DNA of 64,000 nucleotides from the NCBI GenBank assembly GCA_040754075.1, contig JBFMDH010000001.1, forward strand, positions 62,001 through 126,000, given 5' to 3'. The DNA is from Acidobacteriota bacterium. Its GTDB lineage: Bacteria; Acidobacteriota; Blastocatellia; UBA7656. Positions 55,601 to 63,881 of this stretch are shown piece after piece (position 1 is the first letter of the stretch; each line of letters starts with the position of its first letter). Position numbers and translations under genes: made by a program. The notes below the pieces were generated by a model. It worked only from the letters and a program-made list of their open reading frames with translations. It did no database searches and was not told the DNA's origin.

Positions 55601-56347
55601 GCTTTTCGTTAAGGCTTTCTCGAAATTCTCAATCGCTTTCTCGAAATCTCCGGTCGCTAAGTAATACTCGCCGAGCGCGTGATAGGCGGGGGCGCTCTGC
55701 TCGTTGATTGCCGCTTGCCGCAAGGTGATCTCTGCCGCTTCGAGTTTCTGTTTGTCGGTGACGGCGTCTTGCGCGCCTCGGGTGGTGATTTTCGGAGCGT
55801 ATTCATCCAATGCCGAAATGCGCGCTTCGAGCGGTCGCTGTCCGCGATATGCCTCTTTTAATGCCACCAGTCCTTTATCGACATCCGATTGATAAAAATA
55901 GCTGCGCCATACCAGAAACGTGATGCCAAACGCGAAAATCAATAACGCCGCAGCGCGCAGATAATTACTGGTCGCCGCCCTTCTCCACCAATTGACCCGT
56001 AGGGTTGACGGGATGATGACCGGCTCTTTTTTTTGTGAGTCGGGCAGCGGTTCATCATCTGTGACCGGCGCAAGTTCATCTGCCGCGAACTTCCGCAAAT
56101 TCATCACCAGAGTGACTTGCGCGCGACCTTCGGGCGTGTTCAAAAAAGCGCGCGCGAATTTTTCACGTTCGTCTGCGGTCAACGTTTCACGGACGTATTC
56201 CTCAATCAAATCGTCTTCGGTGAGTTCCACTTCGTCAAAAAATTCTTTATCGGTGAGCAGGCGTTGCTCGACCCGTTCGCGCTCGTCTTCCGGTAACTCG
56301 CCAAGCAAGTATTGTCTGATTAAAGCTTGCTCCTTACGCTCTTCCAT
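52679..56347 (-). CDS. anti-sigma-like, single-helix, TPR-CHAT cysteine protease
   Basis: This encodes 1222 residues. Residues about 1-110 are helical and charged, like the cytoplasmic part of anti-sigma factors (ELPEDERERVEQRLLTD, EYVRETLTADEREKF), without a visible zinc Cys/His set. A membrane helix follows at about 127-147 (YLRAAALLIFAFGITFLVW). Then TPR units run from about 175 to 830 (HALGEYYLATGDFEKAIENF, ALLGATYADQGDFQEALNNV). The last ~330 residues are a CHAT caspase-like domain: His in IIHLALH, Cys in LVILSACST, then GIARPFIA and VVASLWAVD. It could release the sigma factor and cleave a target on sensing a signal. GAGGAAG precedes the start. Upstream, 79 bp away, is the sigma gene. 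Confidence 0.88.
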   Translation of the reverse strand: MEERKEQALIRQYLLGELPEDERERVEQRLLTDKEFFDEVELTEDDLIEEYVRETLTADEREKFARAFLNTPEGRAQVTLVMNLRKFAADELAPVTDDEPLPDSQKKEPVIIPSTLRVNWWRRAATSNYLRAAALLIFAFGITFLVWRSYFYQSDVDKGLVALKEAYRGQRPLEARISALDEYAPKITTRGAQDAVTDKQKLEAAEITLRQAAINEQSAPAYHALGEYYLATGDFEKAIENFEKALTKSPNDAKIHSDLGAAYLETGKLSKRQEREKKIETAQSGLAFGKSFEHLQKALELDGSLLTALFNLAILRQEMDMSEASQEEAWQKYLEKDRASKWASEAQERIEEIQNKRKQNSRSEEELFQNFLIAYQIQDNPAIWDLIRQNYEVTGGKIEHQLITGYFNLCLENQEDRAEERLEALSYLGQLLKQKTGDCFIYDLANFYQSSSHIKKREIAQAYEILKRGQQHILNERIEEAIEDYRSGRAIMQNGGDRPDEVLVDYLLGHAYLLKSDPAWAFSTFEQALKTCVAKKYKWFTSQILQGIAIAHMSFWDYSKAIYKSNAALTLAEELENPDAQAKALHQLGSEFFYLKDYSRSLNFYLRNLQLLNAFPAAPRQKWRAYISIAQPLGKLGLHTSAIEYQKQALQIARDLNAPLFIWRSYALLGATYADQGDFQEALNNVEKAIELGKSLPDERASQNALAQSFLQRANLYKLKKEYNAAIQDYDQAIELYESLGFKAFDYSAFSGKLLSCIAQGECSSFDKTLETTLNIFDRHRSTIREQNNRDSFFESEQAVFDAAIDHEFSIKGNPQRAFEYSEKCRARSLLDLASTSSLKTAPLTSSESEMDFPVQPMGLGEIQAQLPQEAQIVQYQVMDSGLIVWVLSRDNFSSQKSPIDINALNHDIAGYLDLIKKSPQGNRLELKQSSEELYKILIEPIEGWLDKNKQLCIVPDKILNRIPFAALFSEPSQKYLLEEFKLCVAPSSTLFILSSIAALEKQGVKNERLLSVGNPAFDHQRFPDLEDLPSAGTEAENIKRFYAPDSSCLVGKRAIKKPIEREMARVDIIHLALHSIIHEKSPLLSKLLLTSPSSSSPLSEDATSELTCGEIYNLNLKRPRLVILSACSTAVEGYYGAGMLGIARPFIAKSIPLVVASLWAVDSPTTKDLMIAFHQYRKKNGMSTVAALRQAQLDILQAPDERIHSPYYWAAFVTIGGCAGF

Positions 56348-56426
56348 TTACACTTCCTCAAACTCAAAGTGATAGCTCAAGCCTTTTCATCCGGTTATGG
56401 TTTCGGTTAATAAAATATTACAAATG

Positions 56427-57008
56427 CTATGCTGTCAGGTTCTTTAGACAGCCGAATATGCAGGTTTGCAATTCCGTTTTCAGGCGATGAATTTTTACCC
56501 GTAAATGATTGAGTGAAATATTTAAGGAATCGGCAATCTCGCGCCGATGATCAATTTTGGCGCGATGATTATCTTGAAAATAATGAATGATCAAGCGGCG
56601 GTCTTCATTGCTCAATTCATTCAGGCAATGCTCCAGACATTCCCAATGCTTTTCCTGATATGAACGATATTCCTCATCGTTATCATCCGGCAGTTGAGGT
56701 GGTAAGGGTTCGGGGTCAACCTTTTTCTTGTGATATTCGTGCAAGACATTTTTCGCCACCCCGTAAAAATAGAGCGCCGGGTCGCCCACATAATTGTCAG
56801 CGATGTCGTGGACTTTGCGGCAGACGCGGTCTATGGTTTCATCGGCTAACTCTTCGGAAATCAGACAACCGCGTCGCGTGAAAATTTTGATTAAGCCAAA
56901 GCGAATCTCTTCATACTTGATGCCCGCGCGTTCACGTTCCGGGTGGAGCCACACCAGCAGTTTCTCGAAATTTTGATTATCCGAAAAAGATGAGGATAAT
57001 TTACGCAA
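56427..57008 (-). CDS. ECF-like sigma factor partnered with the CHAT protein
   Basis: This encodes about 193 residues. A region-2-like segment (RFGLIKIFTRRGC, DETIDRVCRKVHDI, then ALYFYGVAKNVLHEYHKKK) is followed by an acidic linker and a region-4 helix-turn-helix (LSNEDRRLIIHYF, REIADSLNISLNHLRVKIHRLK). It would recruit RNA polymerase to its own regulon, probably including this cluster. The start TTG 57008 is inferred; there is a stop a few codons upstream and no good ribosome-binding site, so a downstream GTG is possible. The probable antagonist is the anti-sigma-like part of the next gene. Confidence 0.82.
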   Translation of the reverse strand: MRKLSSSFSDNQNFEKLLVWLHPERERAGIKYEEIRFGLIKIFTRRGCLISEELADETIDRVCRKVHDIADNYVGDPALYFYGVAKNVLHEYHKKKVDPEPLPPQLPDDNDEEYRSYQEKHWECLEHCLNELSNEDRRLIIHYFQDNHRAKIDHRREIADSLNISLNHLRVKIHRLKTELQTCIFGCLKNLTA

Positions 57009-57261
57009 GTCTGCCCGCCCCGCTCAGTTTATAGTCCCCCCCGCTGAGTTCCGTTAAGTAAGAAACAGAATTTAAACGCCGCGAATGTTATCTACAACCG
57101 TAATCTGAGTCAAGCGGATAATCTGAAAGGTAATTTCTGAAATGGATTGCTCGAAAGAAAGATAAACGATTAGAGAGAAATTGCTGATTCATCGCGGTTT
57201 TAGTGACCGAGAGTTGGTTCAACATTCATCTCTAACCGTTTAGTAGCCTTTTACAAATCGT

Positions 57262-59649
57262 TTATACTTTAGCTCCCAGTGGTTCCTGAACGATGTTTTC
57301 TTCTATCAGCGCCGGTTCACTGGCTAACCTTGGGCGCTTGATGAACACCAGCGCCAGCAGATAAATCAATGCGCCAACAATCAACGCTTGATTGAAGCCC
57401 GTCAAAATCGCAATCACCAGCGCCGCTACCGAACCCATCACCGAGGTTGCGCCATTGACGCCCCATGCCCAGGGAATGATTTCCGGCGAATGTTTCGCAA
57501 GCAAACGTATGCCAATCGGCATCGGCATTCCCATCACCAGTGCGAGCGGCGCCATCAACGCAATTGCAATAATGATACGCGCCGGATGCGGCAACCATAC
57601 CAAGCCGTAAAAAATCGGCGGCAACACCAGAATATAAATGACTACCAGCGCCACCAACGCCAGAATCACTTTCATCAAAATCGCTTGCAAATTCGCCTGC
57701 GCGAATCGTCCGGTTATAAAACTCCCCAGGGCGCTGAAGGTCAAAAGCGAAAACAGAATCACCGCCAGCGAATAGACCGGATGCCCTAAAAACAGAATGA
57801 ATTTTTGAATCATCGCCACTTCAACAATGATGAACCCCGCGCCCAGACCGGCGAAATAAAAGAGAAATGCCAGTCGCCCGTTCGCCTGACCGCCGGTTGC
57901 GCGTTTTCTCACCAGGATCAGCGGCACCAGTATAAATAACACCACCAACACCGTAGTGATGCCAAACAAGACGAATAATACGAAGGTGCCGAGGTTGGTT
58001 TTCTGCCATTCACCGACGCCAGTCAAGGCGCGACCGAGATTTGACGGGCGCAGCGAATTGAAGAAAAACGGGTTGTTGTCATGAGTCGGATGCACATTGG
58101 TTTCAAAAGCGTTCCAAACCGTCGCCGGGTCTGCGGCTTTCATCATCTGCGTAAACACATTGTCAGGCTGGGTGAGCGGCGTATAAAGCAGTTGAAACTG
58201 CCGCTCTGCCGCAAGCTTTTCGATGACGCGCACTTCATCATCAGTGAATTCGCTCTTTTTAAAAAGAAAGGTTGCCGGGGTGCGATCATAATTGGTGCTG
58301 ACATCGCGCACCAGCATCACATGGCGTTCGGGATTTTGAATGTTTAAATCCTGCATCATCACGCGCGTCAGCGACAGCAATCTGAGCAACTGGTCGGGCG
58401 GTTCAAAATACCAGCGTGTCATGGTGAACACTCCGTCTTCGGTCAAGTGATTGGCGTAATCTTTGAAGGCTTCGACGGTGTAAAGATTGTTTTCCGTGAG
58501 CGAAAATGCGCCTGCTGCGGTAGCCGCCCAGGTATCGACCATCGTCGCCTGCAACACATCATAACGGTCTGACGAACGGCGAATGAACGAACGCCCTTCG
58601 TCAACTTCAAGCTGCACTTTCGGTTGTTGATAGATGCCACCGTTATAAGTTTTAAAGGGTTCCGAAGACATCACATCGCGCGCAATAATCGGATTGATTT
58701 CCACGGCAGTAATGTGACGGGCATCAAATACCAAAGCCGTCGCCACATCGAATCCGCCACCTGGCCCGATGATTGCCACATTGGCATTGGCATTTTTCAA
58801 ATGATAAGCCAGTGAATGAATGCCGTTTCGTTCATTCTGATGACGGTCAGTATTGCCGCCGTCGTAAACAATGCCGGTTGCCGCGTCGGCATCGATTTTG
58901 ATTTCGATATGCTCATTCATATCGCCTTCAACCGTAATGCGCGAAAACGAATTCCATTTGGAGAATAAGACCTTGGTTTCTTCAAATCCTTTGGATTTGC
59001 GTATGTCAATCGCTTTGGTCGAGGTGTTGTAAATGACAAGTCCGGCAAGCGTCACTGCCAGCAAAATCGACAGCCCGAAGGCGAGGCGATGCCCTGCGGT
59101 TGACCGGCTGAAAAGCGTGGCGCTCACTGCGCCAAGCGCCGCAACGCCGAGCACTGTGTTGATTGCGCCGATGGCATTGAGCACCGGGATGAGCAACAAA
59201 CAACCAAGCGCCGCGCCCGCCAGATCGAACAAATACAAACGCGAAATGTCTTCCGCAAGTCGCATGATTGCCAGCGTCACCGCACAACCGGCAAAGAAAA
59301 ACGGCAGCGAGGTAGCTCCATAAATGCGCGCCAGGCGATAATAATTTTCCGAGCCGGTTTCAAAGGTCAGCGCATTTTCAAAAATGATATAGAGCGCAAA
59401 CAGCACACTTAATGCAAAAAGCATCGACGAAACGCTCAACCAGAAGCCGGTCTTTTCTTTACTCAGTTTATTTTGAATGATGTAGATGAACACGCCGCTT
59501 GCGCCCGACCCGAAAAGCGCAAGAGAGATCGCCATAAATGCGAAATGATAAAACATGGTCGCCGAAAACAAGCGGGTCAGCGACAATTCCAAAACCAGGA
59601 CGGAAAGCGTGAGCAAAAAAATACCAATGAAAATTTTCGTGCGATTCAT
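57262..59649 (-). CDS. polytopic membrane protein with spermidine-synthase-like domain
   Basis: This encodes about 795 residues. N-terminal helices (about 1-215), then a soluble domain (about 245-500) with the SAM/aminopropyl-binding loop NVAIIGPGGGFDVATALVF and AVEINPIIARDV, then further helices to about residue 770. This is the layout of a spermidine-synthase-like domain inserted in a transporter-like membrane scaffold. Whether it makes polyamines or methylates something is not decidable. The start at 59649 has GGAG 7 bases upstream. It is flanked by the sigma-factor cluster and a toxin-antitoxin pair, without obvious link. Confidence 0.85.
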   Translation of the reverse strand: MNRTKIFIGIFLLTLSVLVLELSLTRLFSATMFYHFAFMAISLALFGSGASGVFIYIIQNKLSKEKTGFWLSVSSMLFALSVLFALYIIFENALTFETGSENYYRLARIYGATSLPFFFAGCAVTLAIMRLAEDISRLYLFDLAGAALGCLLLIPVLNAIGAINTVLGVAALGAVSATLFSRSTAGHRLAFGLSILLAVTLAGLVIYNTSTKAIDIRKSKGFEETKVLFSKWNSFSRITVEGDMNEHIEIKIDADAATGIVYDGGNTDRHQNERNGIHSLAYHLKNANANVAIIGPGGGFDVATALVFDARHITAVEINPIIARDVMSSEPFKTYNGGIYQQPKVQLEVDEGRSFIRRSSDRYDVLQATMVDTWAATAAGAFSLTENNLYTVEAFKDYANHLTEDGVFTMTRWYFEPPDQLLRLLSLTRVMMQDLNIQNPERHVMLVRDVSTNYDRTPATFLFKKSEFTDDEVRVIEKLAAERQFQLLYTPLTQPDNVFTQMMKAADPATVWNAFETNVHPTHDNNPFFFNSLRPSNLGRALTGVGEWQKTNLGTFVLFVLFGITTVLVVLFILVPLILVRKRATGGQANGRLAFLFYFAGLGAGFIIVEVAMIQKFILFLGHPVYSLAVILFSLLTFSALGSFITGRFAQANLQAILMKVILALVALVVIYILVLPPIFYGLVWLPHPARIIIAIALMAPLALVMGMPMPIGIRLLAKHSPEIIPWAWGVNGATSVMGSVAALVIAILTGFNQALIVGALIYLLALVFIKRPRLASEPALIEENIVQEPLGAKV

Positions 59650-59715
59650 CAAGAGGCTCCATTAAATAAAAATAAAAACGGATTGAAAAAAAAGGCAAAA
59701 CAGGCGAATTCGTAA

Positions 59716-60168
59716 CTACTTTTCACCAACGATACGCAAGGCTTCTTCACGTAAAGCGCGGCTGATGTAAAACCCTTGGCTGTCCAAATCATCAAGAAGC
59801 GGTTTAAGCTGCGCGATGGTTCCGTTTAATCTCGTTTGAACCAAAATACCAATGGTTCCAATTATCGAAAGCCCTAATCGGTTTGCGACAGCCCTTGCCT
59901 GCTTATCATCCAAAATAACTTTGCATCCCTGTTCTTTTGCCAAAGCGATGGCTTCGGCTTCGCCATCATCAACCAGAATTTTTAAAGCATCAACCAGGAG
60001 TTGATCCGCAGGTGCTTCGATAGTTAACCAATTTAATGAAATGCCAAATTCGCTATTTACTGCGGGTGGAATAAAGATAGGAGTAAACAGCGTCGGCAAT
60101 AGGTCAAGCTGCCCAATGCGCTCCAGACCGATTAAACAAGCGCTATCACTCACAACCGGTTCTTTCAC
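59716..60168 (-). CDS. DUF3368 PIN-like toxin
   Basis: This encodes 150 residues. The N-terminal VVSDSACLIGLERIGQL and the later DDGEAEAIALAKEQGCKVILDDKQAR give the spaced acidic residues of a PIN-type ribonuclease fold; DUF3368 members are small RNases. The start overlaps the stop of the UPF0175 gene by 4 bases, as expected for toxin-antitoxin pairs. The likely target is RNA (tRNA or mRNA), not shown by sequence. Confidence 0.82.
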   Translation of the reverse strand: MKEPVVSDSACLIGLERIGQLDLLPTLFTPIFIPPAVNSEFGISLNWLTIEAPADQLLVDALKILVDDGEAEAIALAKEQGCKVILDDKQARAVANRLGLSIIGTIGILVQTRLNGTIAQLKPLLDDLDSQGFYISRALREEALRIVGEK

Positions 60169-60392
60169 AAACCAAGCTCCTGTCGCAATTCATCAGGCGA
60201 GTAATTGAACACCGGCACTTGATAGCGACCGAGCATTTCCATAAATGTGCGCTTGGATAAACCCGCCAGCTTTGCTGCTTGTCCCATAGTGGCTTTGCCT
60301 AACTCGAATAGCTTGATGGCAAGTAACAATTTCGCCTCTTCGACAGATATGTTAGAAGGTAAATCCACTTTTATCTCAAGGGTACTCATCAT
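60165..60392 (-). CDS. UPF0175-family antitoxin
   Basis: This encodes 75 residues. The pattern ISVEEAKLLLAIKLFELGKA, then MGQAAKLAGLSKRTFMEML is the UPF0175 helix-turn-helix layout. It would bind and neutralise the DUF3368 toxin encoded next (4-base ATGA overlap) and repress the pair. Start at 60392 or the next ATG at 60389. Confidence 0.8.
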   Translation of the reverse strand: MMSTLEIKVDLPSNISVEEAKLLLAIKLFELGKATMGQAAKLAGLSKRTFMEMLGRYQVPVFNYSPDELRQELGL

Positions 60393-60450
60393 GATGGTGT
60401 CTATTATGGACGATAATTTCTGTCCGATTCAATCTTTATCCTGATTGATG

Positions 60451-61635
60451 CTACAAAAGAATCTTTTCAATATCGCGGCTGACCATTTCCGTGCGGGCGT
60501 CCCAGGTTGATTCCTTCACCGCTGCCTGCCGCGCCCGGCTTTTCTCTTCATCGTCATTCATTAACGCATCTTCGACCTTGGCGATGAAATCCTCCGTGCT
60601 GCGAGAAATGCGCAGTATAGCATCCCAGGACTCATATTCGTAAAGCGGCGTCATCACCACCGGTTTTCCGGTTGCCAGATATTCGCGCACCTTGATGGCG
60701 CTGCCGTAACTCACGAATTGATTATCGGTCACCCACGGCAAAACACAGACATCGAAACTTGCGGCATAGCGCGGCATCTGGGCGTAAGGTTTTGCCCCCA
60801 GATAATGCACATTGGGTAAATCTTCAATATCGAGTCTTGCGGCTTTCAGTCCCAGCAACACCCAGTGCCAGTCGGGGCGCAGTTCGCAAATCCGGCGAAT
60901 CATTTTCTGGTCAAGTAACCACGATTCAATCGCGCCGAAATAACCGAGTCGCGGATGCGGAATATCTTTTACATCATCAGGGATAATTTGTGACTCGGCG
61001 GTTGCCGATGCGAAATGCTCGAAATCGACTGCCTGTTCGAGGAGTTTGGCTTTCGCTTGAATTTCGGGACGCGCGGTCAACTCTTCTTCAAACAGTTTGC
61101 GCCCCGAATAGTAAATCAAATCGGCGCGTTCCAGCAGTTCGCTGTGCATGTGAGAAATAATCGTTGCCGCCGTCGCGTGATCCATTTGATTGGCGTCGTA
61201 TTTATCCGAGACCTGATAAATCAAGGCGCTCTCATGCAACCGCCCGATGATTTCGCGGGCTGTCGGAATGGCAATCCAGAGAATCGGATTTCTTAAATTG
61301 AAAGCCACGCTCAGCAATTTAAATTGGGCAATGAGTAAAAACCGATTCACTGCCCGTCCGATGCGACTCGAATAAAACGGCGTGACAATCGGTGTGACCA
61401 CAATGATGCCGTCCTCGGCGCGGCGCGCGAATTTCGCAAAGCTTTTCAATTTGCGTTTGATTTTGCCAATGAAATCGGGGCTTTTGACATCCGGCAACCC
61501 CATCGAAATCGAATTGACGAAGACCACGCGATTGCCGGCGCGAGCCAGCCTTCGCATGATGTGATTTTTTGAGTGCGGGTGGTGATACCACCAATCTTCG
61601 CCCGCAAAACAGATGATGGATTGATCGCTTAACAC
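60451..61635 (-). CDS. glycosyltransferase (GT4/GT-B-like)
   Basis: This encodes about 394 residues. It opens with CFAGEDWWYHHPHSKNHIM, a pattern seen in exopolysaccharide and lipopolysaccharide glycosyltransferases. The C-terminal half has LGYFGAIESWLLD, YLGAKPYAQMPRYAASFDVCVLPW and the nucleotide-sugar region KVREYLATGKPVVMT, typical of GT-B fold enzymes. It adds a sugar in cell-envelope glycan synthesis; donor unknown. The start is uncertain: GTG 61635 is chosen because it lies just before the conserved N-terminus; a TTG at 61677 gives 14 more residues. No other glycan gene is adjacent except the partial one at the right edge. Confidence 0.82.
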   Translation of the reverse strand: MLSDQSIICFAGEDWWYHHPHSKNHIMRRLARAGNRVVFVNSISMGLPDVKSPDFIGKIKRKLKSFAKFARRAEDGIIVVTPIVTPFYSSRIGRAVNRFLLIAQFKLLSVAFNLRNPILWIAIPTAREIIGRLHESALIYQVSDKYDANQMDHATAATIISHMHSELLERADLIYYSGRKLFEEELTARPEIQAKAKLLEQAVDFEHFASATAESQIIPDDVKDIPHPRLGYFGAIESWLLDQKMIRRICELRPDWHWVLLGLKAARLDIEDLPNVHYLGAKPYAQMPRYAASFDVCVLPWVTDNQFVSYGSAIKVREYLATGKPVVMTPLYEYESWDAILRISRSTEDFIAKVEDALMNDDEEKSRARQAAVKESTWDARTEMVSRDIEKILL

Positions 61636-61783
61636 AATGAAGCAGTAAATGTACTCGAAGCGCAGCCCCTCAGCCAACTCTCACATAAATATTTTCGCCA
61701 CCTTAGGAATAAAAATTTGAAGCCTCCGATTTGATTGATTTGAAGCATTAGCAATTAAATCAAAATTCAAAAGGAGATTTTAA

Positions 61784-62245
61784 ATGAATCGAGTTAGCAA
61801 ACGTCTGGTTAAAATTTTTACGATGTTGGCAGTGTTGAGCGCACTCGCGGTTTCCGCTTTTGCCCAGGAAATGCAGAATAAAATGGACGACAAGATGATG
61901 ATGAAAGATAGCAAACCGACTGTCGTCATTGTCAGAGCCAACTGGTGTCCGGCTTGTCAAAAAATCGAACCCTTTATGAAAGAGTTAATGAATGAATACG
62001 CCGACAGGTTGAATTTCGTGGTTCTGGATGTGACCGATGAAAACACCTCGAAAACCGCGCAAACCACCGCTGAAAAACATGGCTTGGGGAAATTTTTTGC
62101 TGCCAATAAAAGCAAAACCTCAACCATCGCGATTTTTGACGCCAAGCATAAAGTGGTCTTCAAAACCGATCACAACTATGAACGCGAAGCTTATGTAAAA
62201 GCTTTTGACAACGCCATCGAGATGGGCAAAATGATGAAAGGTTAA
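61784..62245 (+). CDS. exported thioredoxin-like protein
   Basis: This encodes 153 residues. A signal peptide (about 1-28, ending AFAQ) is followed by a Met-rich short stretch (MQNKMDDKMMMKD) and then a thioredoxin domain with redox motif NWCPACQ (about residues 56-62). The role is reduction, oxidation or relay of disulfides outside the cytoplasm. AAAAGGAG precedes the ATG. A terminator follows. The Met-rich segment could bind copper, but this is speculation. The next gene downstream is a sigma factor. Confidence 0.85.
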   Translation: MNRVSKRLVKIFTMLAVLSALAVSAFAQEMQNKMDDKMMMKDSKPTVVIVRANWCPACQKIEPFMKELMNEYADRLNFVVLDVTDENTSKTAQTTAEKHGLGKFFAANKSKTSTIAIFDAKHKVVFKTDHNYEREAYVKAFDNAIEMGKMMKG

Positions 62246-62257
62246 TGAGATTCAGCG

Positions 62258-62300
62258 CAGGGGTCGGAATTACTTTTCGACCCCTGATTTCTCATTTTTA
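62258..62300 (+). terminator. terminator after the thioredoxin-like gene
   Basis: CAGGGGTCG (62258-62266) pairs perfectly with CGACCCCTG (62278-62286), 11-nt loop, followed by ATTTCTCATTTTT. Confidence 0.75.
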
Positions 62301-62385
62301 ATTTTAAGTTCTCAGGCAGGAATAAATTTTCGTAAACTTGGATTTCTATCGTTGAGCGATAAAAGCAGAGGATGGCAAACAGGCT

Positions 62386-62931
62386 TTGGCTACATCGGCG
62401 ACGGATTTGCAATTACAAAAATTTGAACGTGATGCGATGACGCACCTTGACGCCTTGATGCGAATGGCAAGTAAACTTTCGCGTAATCGCACGGATGCCG
62501 AAGACATCGTTCAGGAAACCTACCTGCGTGCCTGGAAATATTTTGATTCCTTTGAGGCCGGGTCAAACTGTCGCGCCTGGTTATTTCGGATTATGTTTAA
62601 CGTGATTAATCTTCGTGAAGGCAAAAAGACCAAACTCGCGGAAACTTCTCTTGAAGATGAAGAGCGCAGCGTCGAATATGAACGCAGCAACGTCATCGCC
62701 TTCGACCCGTTAAAGCAAATCGAAGGTCGCGAGTTGCTCGACGCCACTCGCCAGCTTTCCGAAGAGTATCGCGCCGTGTTGTGGTTGATTGTCGTTGAAG
62801 AGTTTTCCTATAAGGAAGCCGCAGAGATTTTAAATGTGCCGATTGGGACGGTGATGTCCAGGTTGCATCGCGCCCGTAGAGATTTGCGCAAGCTGATGCT
62901 CACGGATAAAGCGCGAAGCGCAGGGAATTGA
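62386..62931 (+). CDS. ECF RNA polymerase sigma factor (SigE/SigR-like)
   Basis: This encodes 181 residues. Region 2 has NRTDAEDIVQETYLRAWKYF then CRAWLFRIMFNVINL; region 4 has LSEEYRAVLWLIVVEEFSYK then GTVMSRLHRARRDLRKLM. These match the SigE/RpoE-type oxidative- or envelope-stress class. The TTG start at 62386 has AGAGGA at about 12 bases; the next in-frame ATG (62437) has no site. The gene is followed by an overlapping or near-touching anti-sigma gene, the usual partner. Signal not known. Confidence 0.92.
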   Translation: MATSATDLQLQKFERDAMTHLDALMRMASKLSRNRTDAEDIVQETYLRAWKYFDSFEAGSNCRAWLFRIMFNVINLREGKKTKLAETSLEDEERSVEYERSNVIAFDPLKQIEGRELLDATRQLSEEYRAVLWLIVVEEFSYKEAAEILNVPIGTVMSRLHRARRDLRKLMLTDKARSAGN

Positions 62932-62936
62932 TTGCG

Positions 62937-63737
62937 ATGGGGAGCGGTGAAACCGTAAGGCTTATGAATTGTGCTGAAGCCAGAGAATTAATTCAGTTGT
63001 ATTTGGATGATGAACTCAGTTCGCGTGACGCGCTGGTGGTTCAACAACACCTCGACGCCTGTTCCGCCTGCGCCAGCCTGCTGGATTATTTCAGCAAACA
63101 GGATGCAGCCCTGAGAGCCTCCGCCAAACTGGAACCCGCCAACAATGAATTGCTTGCTGCACGAATCCGTTTAAGCATTCGCAAAGAAACTGCTGCGCCG
63201 CGAAAACGGCTATGGTGGTCGGTTTCAGGGCGACACGCGACTTTGCGCAGAGTTGCCGCGCTGGTGATTGTCGCGGTGGTGATTGCCTTTTTCCTGCTTC
63301 GCGGCACGCCGATAAACGATAAGGTTTATGCTGATGCGGTTTTGGATCACGCAGATCATTGCGCGATTGCAAGATTAAGCAAAGCCGTCAGTGACCCGAA
63401 TGAATTAAACCGCCTGGTTGAAGTCAACAGCGCCTTGACGGCAATTCCCGATTTATCAACCTTCGGATATGCAAATCCACGCGCAGTGATTTGCCGCATC
63501 GGTAATAAAAAGGTGCTGCATCTGGTTTATCAAAGTGACCACCAACAACCGCTCTCGCTGTTTATGCGTATGCGGGATGAGCGATTGGTTGGTGATGACC
63601 TGGTGACGATGAATAAAGAAGGTTATCGCGTAGCGTCCGTGTCAAAAGCCGGAACCGATTTGTTGGTTGTCGCTTCGCTTGATGAAAAACAGACCGCTGC
63701 CATTGCCAATGCCGTCGCCTCGCACTTTTCAAACTGA
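62937..63737 (+). CDS. zinc-type anti-sigma factor, membrane-bound
   Basis: This encodes about 266 residues. The N-terminal ZAS-type zinc motif MNCAEARELIQLYLDDEL and HLDACSAC gives His and two Cys in H-x3-C-x2-C order. One membrane helix (about 100-120, VAALVIVAVVIAFFLL) is followed by an exported domain of ~140 residues. It should hold the upstream SigE-like factor inactive. Starts at 62937 or 62964 are possible. The outer domain may sense the signal; no known fold is recognised. Confidence 0.88.
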   Translation: MGSGETVRLMNCAEARELIQLYLDDELSSRDALVVQQHLDACSACASLLDYFSKQDAALRASAKLEPANNELLAARIRLSIRKETAAPRKRLWWSVSGRHATLRRVAALVIVAVVIAFFLLRGTPINDKVYADAVLDHADHCAIARLSKAVSDPNELNRLVEVNSALTAIPDLSTFGYANPRAVICRIGNKKVLHLVYQSDHQQPLSLFMRMRDERLVGDDLVTMNKEGYRVASVSKAGTDLLVVASLDEKQTAAIANAVASHFSN

Positions 63738-63881
63738 GTGCTGATGGTTGTTCCTCCTGAACCCCCGGTTGTTTGTTCAACTCTGAGTTTTGCTGGAAGC
63801 CTTTACGGGGTTATACCTGAATGCCGGTTTCCCGATTCAAAGTCTAACCTGATAGGCAGTCTGTCTTTTAACTGCCGTTGT

